Source: Rhizopus sp. PT2906
Lineage: Eukaryota; Mucoromycota; Mucoromycetes; Mucorales; Rhizopodaceae
Reading direction: 5' to 3'
NCBI GenBank assembly: GCA_025529335.1
Contig: JAMYHX010000442.1
Location: 1-36,736, forward strand
Length of the DNA: 36,736 nucleotides
Under the pieces are notes generated by a model, which searched no databases, was not told the DNA's origin, and saw only the letters and a list, made by a program, of their open reading frames with translations. Made by a program: the position numbers and the translations under genes. Positions 27,776 to 36,736 of this stretch are shown here, piece by piece; the stretch's first letter is position 1, and the number at the start of each line of letters is the position of its first letter.

Positions 27776-29776
27776 TTAAAAATTAATTGTAATATTCTGG
27801 TTACAGTCAGCTGGGGCTGTCAAATTGTCAAATGTATTAAATATCCACATGGCAACACCGTTTGTCCATCCAAATCCGACTTGAGGCGTGTATTCGCCCT
27901 GTCCTCCAGCAGTTCCAATGGCAGTAACATCAAACTTTTCAAACATATGACCTTCATCGGAAGTAGAAGCTATCTTGGGCAATACACCAGGAACAGAGCC
28001 ACCTGTCTTGTACCATCCGCAAAATGCCGATGCAGCATAGCGGGAGGCAAGTACCTGGGCTAATTCAGAATAAGATGTGCCGTAGCGTGTGGTGTATTTT
28101 GAATCAAGAAGAGCGTCTACGTTCATGAAACTTTGAATGGCAATAAAGGTGAGAGGTGGCCAGCCGTTTGGCCAGTCCCATTGCATGGTTGTGTTGTAGT
28201 AAGAGGTGGTCAAGATACCAGGATATTTTCTTAAAGCCTCTTCAGCTGCGTCTAGAGTATGTGATAACTTGGTCTTGTTGGTGCGCAAGTGGTTTGGTAT
28301 GGCTTCAAGCCAGATAGGATACAAGTTGGCAGGGGTGAATTCAATGTTTTGAGCATTGCTAGTCAAGTTAAAGTCATAAAAGCTGTAGTGATCGTCGTTC
28401 CACATCAATTTGTCCATGGCCTCCAATCTTGTCTTTGCTTGCTGAGCATAGTGTCTAGACTTCTTTTTGGATTCCTTGCCATGACCAAACTGTTTATGCC
28501 ATTTAGATAGACTGTCTTCCAAATACCACAAGAGTGCATTAAGATCGATAGGAACGACATTTTGAGTATTAATTGTACGAAGCATCTCATAGTTGGCAAC
28601 TTGGTGAGGAGATGGAGACTTTACTCGAGTCCATCGAGAAGAAAAGTCCCAGCCGCTTTCGGCACCAGCAGCAATATCGGCATACATTCGGTCCTTGACA
28701 TCGTCGGGATAATGAACATCACCATCGACTGTTTTATAGTCCTCAACATAAGACTCTGGACGAGGCGATTTATTCTTGGTCGTGTAGTGGTTCAGGGTGA
28801 ATGTCTTTTGGGGATGGTTAGGACTTTTGATTTCAACTGTTGTGTTGGTCATCCAGAACGCGTACTCTTTATCCAGATAAGGTAACGCATGAGCCATAAA
28901 GTCTTCGTCCTTGGTCTTTTCATAATAAGCGTTTACCATCAAGCTAAGGAAGGGAGGCTGAGAGCGGTTCAAGTAATAGATTCTTGCACCATTAGCTGCA
29001 TACATAGTTAATCTCAAGCCATGTATAAAATGTTGTATATAGCTTACGAATGAATCCATATTCATCAATAAAATCAAAAAAGTTTTCAATCATGTTTCTT
29101 GCCAAAGTGTCTTGATCACTTAATAAAAGTCCCTTGATCACAAAAAATGAATCCCTGATAGAATATAGAATAAGTTCAGAGGACTAATATTTCTTTTTAT
29201 GCGACTTACCAATAATAAAATTCACGGAAACGGCCACCGGGCACGACAAATGGACGCTTGACAGGTAAAGTAGAAGTAGAACAGTCTGGACAGAGTTTGC
29301 TATAATCAAACTCAAACGTCAAATTTGTCCATGCATGGTTCAAGTGATTGATCCAGCCGCGATATTTAGGATTGGGTATATCCTGTATCCATCCCAACTC
29401 TTCCTTAATAGACACATTTGTCAGCATATTAAGTTCTGCACCGGCATCCAAGAAGTTTTCTTTAACAAATTGTTCTATTTGATTCTTGGTTGCATTTGTA
29501 CCACCCATTGCGTTAAATGCCTTAATCACTTCTGATTCTGGTTTTAACGTTGGCTAATGAATGAGAGTTAGATAGGACATTTATGTAAGTATACTTGAAT
29601 TTTACCATATCCACAAACGTCTTGGAATCAGGAAACAGTTTTGCCAACTGCACTGTCTTCAGGATCGGCCCTTCACAGTAGATGGGTGAGTCACATGAAT
29701 GAGAGGATGGATGAACGGCCATCACGGATACGGTCAATTGGGCCAACAATAGCCCACATAAGGAACGAAGCATCAT
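27776..29776 (-). CDS. Secreted trehalase, GH37
   Basis: Alpha,alpha-trehalase (trehalose + water to two glucose), probably exported to the wall space. Exons 29776-29606, 29553-29210, 29154-29048 and 28995-27776 give 613 aa. The N-terminus is a signal peptide (MMLRSLCGLLLAQLTVSVMA). GH37 landmarks are the first signature PGGRFREFYYWDSFF (split by an intron in the Trp codon), NGARIYYLNRSQPP, the catalytic-Asp region AGAESGWDFSSRW, the second signature QWDWPNGWPP, and the C-terminal acid/base region GGQGEYTPQVGFGWTNG. Several N-x-S/T sites suit a secreted glycoprotein. It lacks the Ca-binding/phosphorylation N-terminal domain of cytosolic neutral trehalase. A tandem ATG (MM) starts the frame; the in-frame extension upstream is T-rich leader. 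Complete enzyme. Confidence 0.94.
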
Positions 29777-30751
29777 TCTGAGAGAGAGAGAAATGAGAAA
29801 GAAGAGAAACAAAAGATGGCTTAAAGAGAAAAAGAAAAAAAAAAAGAAAAGAAAAGAAACCAAAGTGCTTTTATACGTGTTTTTCCCAGAGCTTCAATGC
29901 CAAATGATGCCGTATAGTGTAATTTCTTTTTGGTGGTGTAACGACAGCAGTGAGAAAGATTGTAATTATTAATTCCAGCCCTGACCCGACCTACTGTGTG
30001 AGTAAATGCTGGTATCTATGACGTTTACCGCCGTGGGATCAGTAAACTGAAAACAACTGTTCCTTCTATTTTTGTATCTTTCCGCGCATTCCATCCCATT
30101 GAACTCTTTTCTTCCCGTTCTGAGCAAGGCGTGTTTTGAGTAAAATGAATATGTGTAACTGTAACTTTGATTTATACCAAAAGCTGTTTTCTGCAGATGT
30201 CAACTTTAGATAAACATTTAAAAGAGCCATAGAGCAAAGCAAAAGAGAGAGAAAGAGAGACAAAATGGAATATATAATGTGAATCTGTTCTGTAAGCGAC
30301 TAAAAATAGACTCGTCATTCTCGATTCTCAGTGGCAGCATTTTGTAGTCATTTAATAAAAAAAGAAAATAAACGGGTAAATGCTAAAATGTTTCACAGTG
30401 GGGTATTTCCCAGCAACCCTGCTCAAATGAGACCCCTGGATCGAATAAGGTTCAGTTTAATTTATTAGAATGGATTAGGGCCAACTTTGATTAGGTTGAT
30501 CTGTAATGACAACATCAAGATCAACCAATACAATGACCTGATCTATCCGTTTAAACGTACAAAGCAATCATATACTTAGTTCTGTCCCGCTCTTTCTTTT
30601 TTGACGTGGGAACCAAGTTTATTAAAGGGTTCAGGTGTGTATCAGTTATGAATGTATTTTCAAGTCTTGAAAAAAGTTGTAATCACTGATCCAAGTTAAA
30701 TCTGCCTTTCTCTCTCTTTTCTCTTTTTGTCTTTCCTGTTGCAAGTGAAAC
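29777..30751. other. Intergenic region: trehalase promoter and ISC1 3' side
   Basis: About 975 bp without a recognisable gene. An A-rich tract (T-rich on the gene strand) at 29815-29860 lies just before the trehalase start. ORFs here are short and low-complexity. Confidence 0.5.
29868..29875 (-). promoter_or_regulatory. TATA box of the trehalase gene
   Basis: TATAAAAG on the minus strand, about 95 bp before the trehalase ATG, followed by a CT-rich leader. Confidence 0.55.
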
Positions 30752-32130
30752 TTAACTTGCCAAAGTTCCCTTGAGCAGTTTAACTTCATCTATCATTTCC
30801 CGCATGGAATTCTGTTCTGTCCGACCAAAAACGAGTCCAATAACAAAGCAAAAAGAACCTATAATAGAAATAATAATCATGCATAAACCACAGAACAAAG
30901 GGGTCAGGATAGTGGCGAGATGCCCGTAGATAGTGAGCCTGAATTGAGTAGGCAGTAGAATAGTCAACATGATAAGGATCAGCAAGACGAAGATACAAGT
31001 CATCACACAATAAATATGTTTCTTTGCATCACACTTGGCCACAGTCAGTTCTTGTTCAAGTAACTGAATGAGTGCATCTACTGTGGATGGTTGTAGATGG
31101 CCTGATATATCCATCTTTTCAGAACGATTGGCAATATGAAATACAGCTGATACGCCAAAGTGATCAGAGTAGCTTATATTCGCCCCAGGAATGACATCCT
31201 TCATGACAACTTCTGATTTTATGCACTCCAATCTAAAGGTACGGCTGTAAAGGATATAATCGAGCCTCTTTCCTGCTGCAGCATTGTCCTTTTGATAGTA
31301 TCTTGAAAAGGTGTTGAATGGAGAATTGCAGGTAAATCCGAGATCATATGTCTGAGTCCATGAGTCTGTCAAGAGACTATGATCGCGAATCAAACGATAA
31401 TTTAATGAATCTGGTATACTGTTGAGGTCACCTGTCTGAAGATGATGATGGCGTTAGACTTGTTTCTTTTGTAAATCAAAGATATGGAATTACCATCACA
31501 ACATGATTCCCTGCAATGACAAAGGATCTCAATAGATTAGCCAATTGCCAACATTGTGCAGCTCTGTGTGCCTTGTAACGATCACCATATCCAGCATGTA
31601 AGTGCGTATTAAATACGTCAAGATAGCCTAATTGAGGATGGTTCAAACGTACGGTACCCACGCCTTTACCTACATAATAATCACCATGAAAAACTTGTAG
31701 AGGCTTTCCATTCAATATAAAAGGATAAAAGGAACTTGATATAATAGGAAATTTGGAAAAGACAGCAAGACCACTTCCAAAGACACCACTAAAAAAAAAA
31801 AAAACAAGTGTCAACCATCAACTGGTCTTTTATATATATGTATATATATATATTAAGACTACCTATGAAAATATTTTGCAAAGGGAAATATATGCTTGAC
31901 ATTCTTTCTCAGGAATTCAAAATCGTTGTATACCCAAATCTCTTGTAATGCCACAATGTCATAATACCCATTGCTCAGTACTTTAGCTATGGCGACTAGA
32001 CGAGTAATTTTATGTTTAGACACAATAGGAAGACACCTATTTATGAGATAAGAACAGATGTTCTATAAGCACTTTCTCATTACCAGCAATTGAAAGAAAG
32101 AACCCTTAGTTCTTGAGTGTCTTCGGGCAT
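30752..32130 (-). CDS. ISC1: Inositol-phosphosphingolipid phospholipase C (neutral sphingomyelinase-like)
   Basis: Releases ceramides from inositol-phosphosphingolipids; the yeast enzyme acts in ER and mitochondrial membranes. Exons 32130-32084, 32036-31863, 31788-31494 and 31435-30752 give 399 aa. The endonuclease/exonuclease/phosphatase fold is complete: LRVLSFNCW (metal-binding Asn), IVALQEIWVY (Glu), DVFNTHLHAGYGD, TGDLNSIP and the terminal YSDHFGV Asp-His pair. Two C-terminal membrane helices follow (CVMTCIFVLLILIMLTILL and about FCGLCMIIISIIGSFCFVIG), as in Isc1 and nSMase, and then a short charged tail. Length is close to the family norm. The start codon lies only 38 bp below the stop of the arrestin-domain gene on the same strand, so the promoter must be very short, lie within that gene, or be shared. 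Confidence 0.93.
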
Positions 32131-32161
32131 TAAAGAAAAGAGAATAAAGAAAAGAAAAAAA

Positions 32162-32174
32162 GCCTAGACTAGGC
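32162..32174. promoter_or_regulatory. Palindrome at the arrestin stop codon
   Basis: GCCTAG-A-CTAGGC, a 13-bp perfect dyad flanked by an A tract on one side and a T tract on the other. It contains the arrestin gene's TAG and sits in the short spacer before ISC1. It could form a hairpin at the mRNA 3' end. The function is inferred. Confidence 0.4.
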
Positions 32175-33540
32175 ACTTTTTATTGAAAGAGACCTTGTTG
32201 GTGAAGTGGATGGAACCATGAGATGACCAGAAGCATCTTCAATAGGGCTTGAAGGATAAAGATAGTCTTCATCAGAAGGTTCGACAGGACTACCTGGGCC
32301 CCACTGCTGATAGATAGGAGAAGTGGGACTAGGAGAAGGAGATTCGATATAAGGTATGAAAGTAGGCAAAGAATCATCATTATTACTATCAACAGCAAAA
32401 GGTATTTGTAAAGTTGGTATTGTAGATGGGACAGTAGTGATGACGAGAGGCAATCGAATACAGTTTGGATGAGTGGCGATAAACTTGGTGTCATTTAGAG
32501 AATAGTGACCGAAAGCAGGAATAAAGATGATGATCTCATACTGTATGTCAATATACTTGCTTGCAAAATGAGTTTGAGTTGTTGGAACGCAAGTACTTGG
32601 TATCTGTATTGTGCAAATAGAGGTTGTCAAACTATTATTTTGCTGTGTATGTTTTGGAATGGATACATATTGCGATTCAGATAGAATCTCGTGCCTTTTA
32701 TGGTGATAAGATGGACCAGTGGATGCAATGGGGGCTGTGTTGTTTTTTAATGAGGTAGTTGTCGATATCAATTGAATAGTCACTTGGTTAATAGCTTGTG
32801 ATGACTTGTTTTGTGTTTCCAACTTGATTCTACAAAAGTCACCTAGAAAAAGAAATTAAGCATAAAAAAAGAGGATAAACGGGATATGACAAGCTTACCT
32901 GGGCAGAGATAAGGGTTGACTAAAGTTGCAGTAACTAAAACAAACTCATCTCCTCTTTCTATTTTGACTGTCTTATTTTCACTAGCTGCATTAGTCTTTA
33001 CTGCAACCAAAGGTAAATAAGTTAATGGTAGACAATTGGTTGATTTGCTTGTTTGATCAGATAGATAAATAAATCCTTGTAATGAATATTCGATACGGTG
33101 TCCAAGACTATCATCACGTATGGTAGGTGGATAGTTTACATTAGATGGCAACTGTATAGCAAACAGATATAAATGTGCGCCTGATTCCAATACTGTAGAC
33201 ATGGATGAGTATAAGTATTTATTGATATCATCTGTCCTACCTTCGCCTTCGTCTTGTTTACTATTCCAAATATTGGATTCAACAGAGAATAGAGTAACTG
33301 AATCCTTCTTTTCTTGACAAGTAAATAGAATCTTTATATATTTTGCCTTGACAGGCTTATCCAAAAATAGCTTCACATTGCCTATCATATACTGTTAGTA
33401 TATCTTTAAAGCTTATCAACCTGCATACCATTTATAATAGATCCAGGTCCAAATGCTATAGCATTATTTTCTACTCCAGAACAAATATTGACTTCAAATG
33501 TTTGAATTGGATTTGGTTTAAATACTTTTGAAAATATCAT
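32169..33540 (-). CDS. Arrestin-domain protein (alpha-arrestin-like)
   Basis: Adaptor of the arrestin superfamily; fungal members recruit Rsp5-type ubiquitin ligases to membrane cargo or connect to pH and receptor signalling. Exons 33540-33429, 33381-32899 and 32842-32169 give 422 aa. The N-terminal arrestin sheet is clear: FGPGSIINGNVKLFLDKP, KAKYIKILFTCQEKK, SGAHLYLFAIQLPSNVNYPP and GHRIEYSLQGFIYL. The C-terminal sheet begins in exon 3 (IDIQYEIIIFIPAFG ... HPNCIRLPLVI). The Ser/Pro-rich tail (SPSPSPTSPIYQQWGPGSPV) ends the protein. I see no PPxY or LPxY motif for WW-domain binding, unusual for ART-type adaptors, so recruitment of a ligase may be indirect or absent. The arrestin fold is well supported; the subfamily is not. 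Confidence 0.85.
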
Positions 33541-33676
33541 CGAGAAATAATAAAAAAGAAGAAGGAATGCAAAAAGAAAAAAGAAAAAAAGAGAGCCAAA
33601 AGGGAAAGAAGGGTAAATTTATCTTATTATGGGTAATTTAATAGTGTGTAGAAATGATTGGTCACACTATTTTCAT
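33541..33676. promoter_or_regulatory. Arrestin gene upstream region
   Basis: Short A-rich (gene-strand T/C-rich) promoter region between the arrestin ATG and the second repeat-element copy. No separate motif recognised. Confidence 0.35.
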
Positions 33677-33994
33677 AAATTATTCGCACACATTACAAGA
33701 TCAATTAACACTTTAGTTGACTTTCTATGTCTTATTATTCAAAAGACAACATTTAATACATAAAATGAGCTTGATACTTTTGAGAAAAGATAAATGTGGT
33801 CAAGACCTTATACAAAATGAAAAGTTGCTAGAGACTTAATATAAATACTTTTTCTTTTCTTCTTTATACCAAAAAGTAAGGCCAGCTATTCCCCAGCTAG
33901 CCCTAAGGTATGTTATATTATTTACTCTGGTAAGAAACTAACATGTAGTATTATAGATCATAAAATCGAAACAGTGCCGGTGCCAGCTGGGGGT

Positions 33995-34014
33995 AGTTTG
34001 GTTCTTACCAAACT
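33995..34014. repeat. Perfect 8-bp hairpin inside repeat copy 2
   Basis: AGTTTGGT-TCTT-ACCAAACT: stem of 8, loop of 4, in the GC-rich patch unique to the long element copy. Confidence 0.7.
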
Positions 34015-34079
34015 CGGTCCCATCCGCCCTCTTTCTTGCTCTCTTTCTCTTCTTCCTCCGGGTCAGTTATCGCTGGCCC

Positions 34080-34087
34080 TATAAATA
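34080..34087 (+). promoter_or_regulatory. TATA box inside repeat copy 2
   Basis: TATAAATA on the plus strand within the extra segment of the long element. It points towards the gene at 34420, about 330 bp away. A possible 5'UTR donor (ATGTAAGTAT) lies at about 34177. Confidence 0.35.
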
Positions 34088-34419
34088 CACTTTGGCTAAG
34101 ATATTCAAACCTCTTTTACATGTTTACTCACTTTTCTTGTCTCTTTTTTTCTCTTATAAATCCCTTTCTTTATAATGTAAGTATTTAATATCAATGTAAA
34201 TAACTGATTTACTAATAATCTCTTTATTCATTCTTTTGCTTTTTGTGGGCTCTCTTTTATCATTTGTTGTCTGAAATTGTTATCAGTGTGCGAATAATTT
34301 GTAGGTGAAGCCAATAAATATCCCATTTTGTGTGCATGTAGTGCTGAGAATGAATCGCTCTTTATTTCTTTCATGCACCTATATTTCTCCCTTTCTTTTT
34401 TTCTTTTACATGTAAAAAT

Positions 34420-34746
34420 ATGGCAAAAGATAACAATAAAAAGACGACAAAATCACACTTGAATAATCTCCAAAATGATTATGAATTTAGGGTCTATAAC
34501 AAAAATGTATACGACTTTGATACATTTGATTATGGTCCATGCACAACCGTGGTTATGTCTAGACATCAAGGCTTCCAATGGAATGATGAACTTTTTGTTA
34601 ATGAATATCAAAGAAGCGCTGGTTATGAGTGCCATAAAAGTGATAGCCTCGAGCAGAGAGAAAGAAGGATCTCTCAACAATATTCTGTGAATCAAGATGT
34701 TATTGATATAAATTTAACAGAAGCTGATCGTGATGTCTGGCCATAA
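34420..34746 (+). CDS. Small uncharacterised protein
   Basis: Single-exon ATG frame of 108 codons with a pyrimidine-rich leader just before the ATG. The N-terminus is basic (MAKDNNKKTTKSHLNN), the middle aromatic and acidic (VYDFDTFDYGPCTTVVMSRH, then GFQWNDELFVNEYQR), and the C-terminus hydrophilic with many Glu and Arg. There is no signal peptide and no membrane helix. The middle block GF.WN.ELF looks like a conserved short motif, but I cannot name its family. The gene lies immediately downstream of repeat copy 2, which may supply its promoter. Composition and the clean start support a real gene. Confidence 0.55.
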   Translation: MAKDNNKKTTKSHLNNLQNDYEFRVYNKNVYDFDTFDYGPCTTVVMSRHQGFQWNDELFVNEYQRSAGYECHKSDSLEQRERRISQQYSVNQDVIDINLTEADRDVWP

Positions 34747-35538
34747 GATATTTTGATAAAAGAACAAACAAAGCATATCATTCCCTCTTATTATCAGAAC
34801 ATTTATAATCACACTATGACAAGAATAGTGCTCCAACCTTTTTCAATTAGCTCATGAAATAGTTTTTAGGGCACTTAATGATTGAATAAATACGTCAACT
34901 TTAATAGTGTTCAATAGAGGCTATGTTTTAAATACGGAATAGAGATAAAGTTGAATGCTTTGTAAAAGCATTCAACTAGAGAAAGGTGGTTATAAATGAT
35001 TAAATTGCTATTCTCACACATACGGCTTGTGTATGTATGCTGCCTTTGATACCTTACTCTCTCATAGCCTTCAAAGAACAGCTAATAGTATTTCATATGT
35101 CCTCACTAAAAGAAGAAACGTTCCTGGTCTTTATTTGAGGTGTTATAAGTTTTCCTTTTGGCCCAAATGCACTTATATTCTTGCATATATAAACGAAAAA
35201 GTGTAATAGCACCTTATGGCCATAACTGGAACTCAAGACTTATGTCCTATTTCGATATAACACGATATTAGTGCCGCTGACGCCAAAGCTTCTAAATCAA
35301 TAGCTATCTCGTTTTTGATGATGTTTGGTATAATACTATATTTAATTACGGAAATGGATTTCTTGATTCTGCTTTTATTTTGTCCAAGACTGACATTTCT
35401 TGGATCAAGAGGCTAATAGCAACCTCTATGTTTTCAGATTGTTAAAAGACTTGGTTACCAGTACTCAGTACAATAAATAGAAGCAATGGAGAGAAAAAAT
35501 AATAAAAAAGGAGCAGGGCCATCATAATTCATTAGGAC
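34747..35538. other. Intergenic DNA without recognisable gene
   Basis: AT-rich, stops in all frames, no family resemblance or clear repeats seen. Confidence 0.45.
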
Positions 35539-35847
35539 TTGTTGAGAGACAGATTTGGAACGCACATTTTTCAAAGTAGTGCTGGGAAAAATAGAGACAT
35601 GCATTTTCTACCAAATTGTGTGCTTCTTGACGTGCCTGCTTTTGATATTAATACGAAATGCTCAAGAGCTTGGTTCAAAAAAGGAATACATGCTATTATT
35701 ACTCGACCTACTACAAGAGCAAACACAACGTCTAGATTGTATGTCATTTCTGCTGCTGAAAGTTATGTGAGTTCAGGGACTGTAACAGAGCACTATACTA
35801 GTTTCTTAAAAATGATTCTAGGAAAAGAGATAAGAGTGAAAATTTAG
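35539..35847 (+). pseudogene. Tc1/mariner (DDE_3) transposase remnant, central part
   Basis: Open frame with no ATG at its start (TTG), reading NCVLLDVPAFDINTKCSRAW, then KKGIHAIITRPTTRANTTSR and, after a damaged junction, SSGTVTEHYTSFLKMIL. This is the first-catalytic-Asp block and the following GTVT.HY.SFL segment of fungal Tc1/mariner/IS630 transposases; the usual D-E-S-A-F-D-I is here D-V-P-A-F-D-I. The N-terminal DNA-binding part and the C-terminal D/E block are missing. It covers a different part of the protein from the remnant at 1175-1560. Dead copy. Confidence 0.7.
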
Positions 35848-36736
35848 TGACAACAAACACTTTGACTTGCTCGCTCTGTTCACTTCACGATCTTGCTTTT
35901 TTTTTTTGTCAGGCTTTTAAATCGATTTTTTTATTTGCTACTTTGAACGATGATAGAGTTGATGTCTATCATCAAACATTTCGAGTTTTCCTATGCTCTG
36001 AATGGCTCCAGTACAACCTGTAGTATCGATTCGTTCTTGTGCGGAAGGTTATCAATTAGAATCTTTTTTACAATGTCTTTCAAAATAATGTTTTATTTGA
36101 AATTAACACCTTTTTTCCTTGGTAAATTCAATTTCTATTAACAAGTATTCTAATTCGTTTGAGCAAAAGAAAAATTCATTTCTTGACAAGTTGTTACAGG
36201 CGTTAGTAAGGGGAAAATGTGTTAGTAGTAAGGTTAAAAATATGTTTTAAAGTAGAACTTGGTATTATAGTGACCACTAGATCTTAGTAAAAGTTTAATA
36301 TTGAGCAATATAATGCTAAGTCTTGAACGATAAAGTAATAAGATAAAATAAACAAGTTATTTAAGCAAATGTTGCTTAAGATATAAGATAATATAAGAGA
36401 AGTTATTGTGATCTGAAATTGATGTCGTTTATTTCAAGAATAATTTGGGATATTTATACTATTTGAATAACTAAATATGCATGATGCTGTAATTTGTGTA
36501 GACCTTGGGTTTGAGTGTGTTGTAAAGGTTATAAAAATAGAAGTTTGTGTGCTCGTAGTCTTTGTAAGACTTGGGGTTCGTAGCAAAAGTGTTTAAAAGA
36601 TAAGGTTATAATAAAAGTTCGATGTGTGACCACCAGATCGTGTAAAGTTGATCAGACTGAGTTGTACAAAGTAAAAAGAATAATAGAGAAGATAAAGATG
36701 TTCCTGAATCCACTCGTTTGGATTGTTCAGAAGTAA
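35848..36736. repeat. AT-rich right end with degenerate direct repeats
   Basis: No gene recognised. GTGACCACTAGATC (36270-36283) recurs as GTGACCACCAGATC (36625-36638), each preceded by AAGGTTA- and AAAGT-rich sequence, suggesting a degenerate repeat with about 355 bp spacing, possibly part of an LTR or subterminal array. The evidence is thin. Confidence 0.3.

Larger units (their letters stand above)
33677..34300 (-). mobile_element. Non-autonomous inverted-repeat element, copy 2 (long form)
   Basis: Bounded by AAATTATTCGCACAC (33677-33691) and GTGTGCGAATAATTT (34286-34300), a perfect 15-bp inverted repeat. Its two ends align, reverse-complemented, with copy 1 at 8287-8675. Shared stretches include TCTTGACCACATTTATCTTT and TAAATCAGTTATTTACATTG (read on the minus strand). 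It differs by about 290 extra bp in the middle (about 33845-34137), including a GC-rich patch, an 8-bp hairpin stem and a TATAAATA box. No ORF. Copy 1 may be an internally deleted derivative, or this copy carries an insertion. Confidence 0.8.

Noticed and set aside
27881..28885. Plus-strand ORFs opposite the trehalase gene
   Set aside because: They are shadows of the minus-strand trehalase coding region, whose GH37 signatures are unambiguous.
1..36736. CRISPR array, bacterial operon, tRNA or rRNA genes
   Set aside because: No regularly spaced repeats, no Shine-Dalgarno/operon layout and no recognisable tRNA or rRNA cores. Genes contain spliceosomal introns, so the window is eukaryotic.

Overview
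This is eukaryotic, very probably fungal DNA: AT-rich intergenic DNA, many short GT-AG introns (mostly about 45-75 nt, with TTAAC/CTAAC-like branch sites), compact genes, and CT- or A-rich tracts before start codons. Gene content and the style of the transposon remnants suggest an early-diverging fungus of the Mucorales type (Mucor/Rhizopus-like). That placement is an inference, because no rRNA or other marker is present. Most genes had to be rebuilt across introns. The exon coordinates given were chosen so that splice sites, reading phase and family alignment all agree.

Left part (1-8300): a short-chain dehydrogenase (minus strand); a broken Tc1/mariner-type transposase; about 2.5 kb of unassigned gene debris; an orphan seven-transmembrane protein; then a head-to-head pair, dynactin subunit p27/DCTN6 (minus) and the mitochondrial rhomboid protease PCP1/PARL (plus), only 64 bp apart. 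The DCTN6 gene needs a 6-nt microexon.

Middle (8300-17720): a non-autonomous inverted-repeat element, the 14-exon exocyst gene SEC10, a membrane-anchored SGNH/PC-esterase-like protein, fibrillarin (NOP1), a dead tyrosine recombinase, an uncharacterised minus-strand ORF and a small OB-fold protein.

Centre-right (17716-26400): an Integrator subunit 2-like gene (minus) whose stop codon overlaps that of the OB-fold gene in one palindromic TTATAA. It is followed by an ER-type J-protein (DNAJB12/14-like), the CORVET subunit VPS3/TGFBRAP1 (12 exons) and a prenylated PRL-type phosphatase.

Right part (26400-36736): an HSP20 gene with heat-shock elements, then three minus-strand genes: secreted trehalase (GH37), inositol-phosphosphingolipid phospholipase C (ISC1) and an arrestin-domain protein. 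Beyond these lie a second, longer and inverted copy of the repeat element, a small conserved-looking orphan, another transposase fragment and AT-rich repeat-like DNA.

Taken together, several genes serve membrane traffic and organelle function (dynactin, exocyst, CORVET, arrestin, ISC1, PCP1). The most unusual locus is the tail-to-tail pair INTS2-like / SOSS-B-like. In animals the two families belong to one physical system (Integrator and SOSS), and here they share their last six coding bases.
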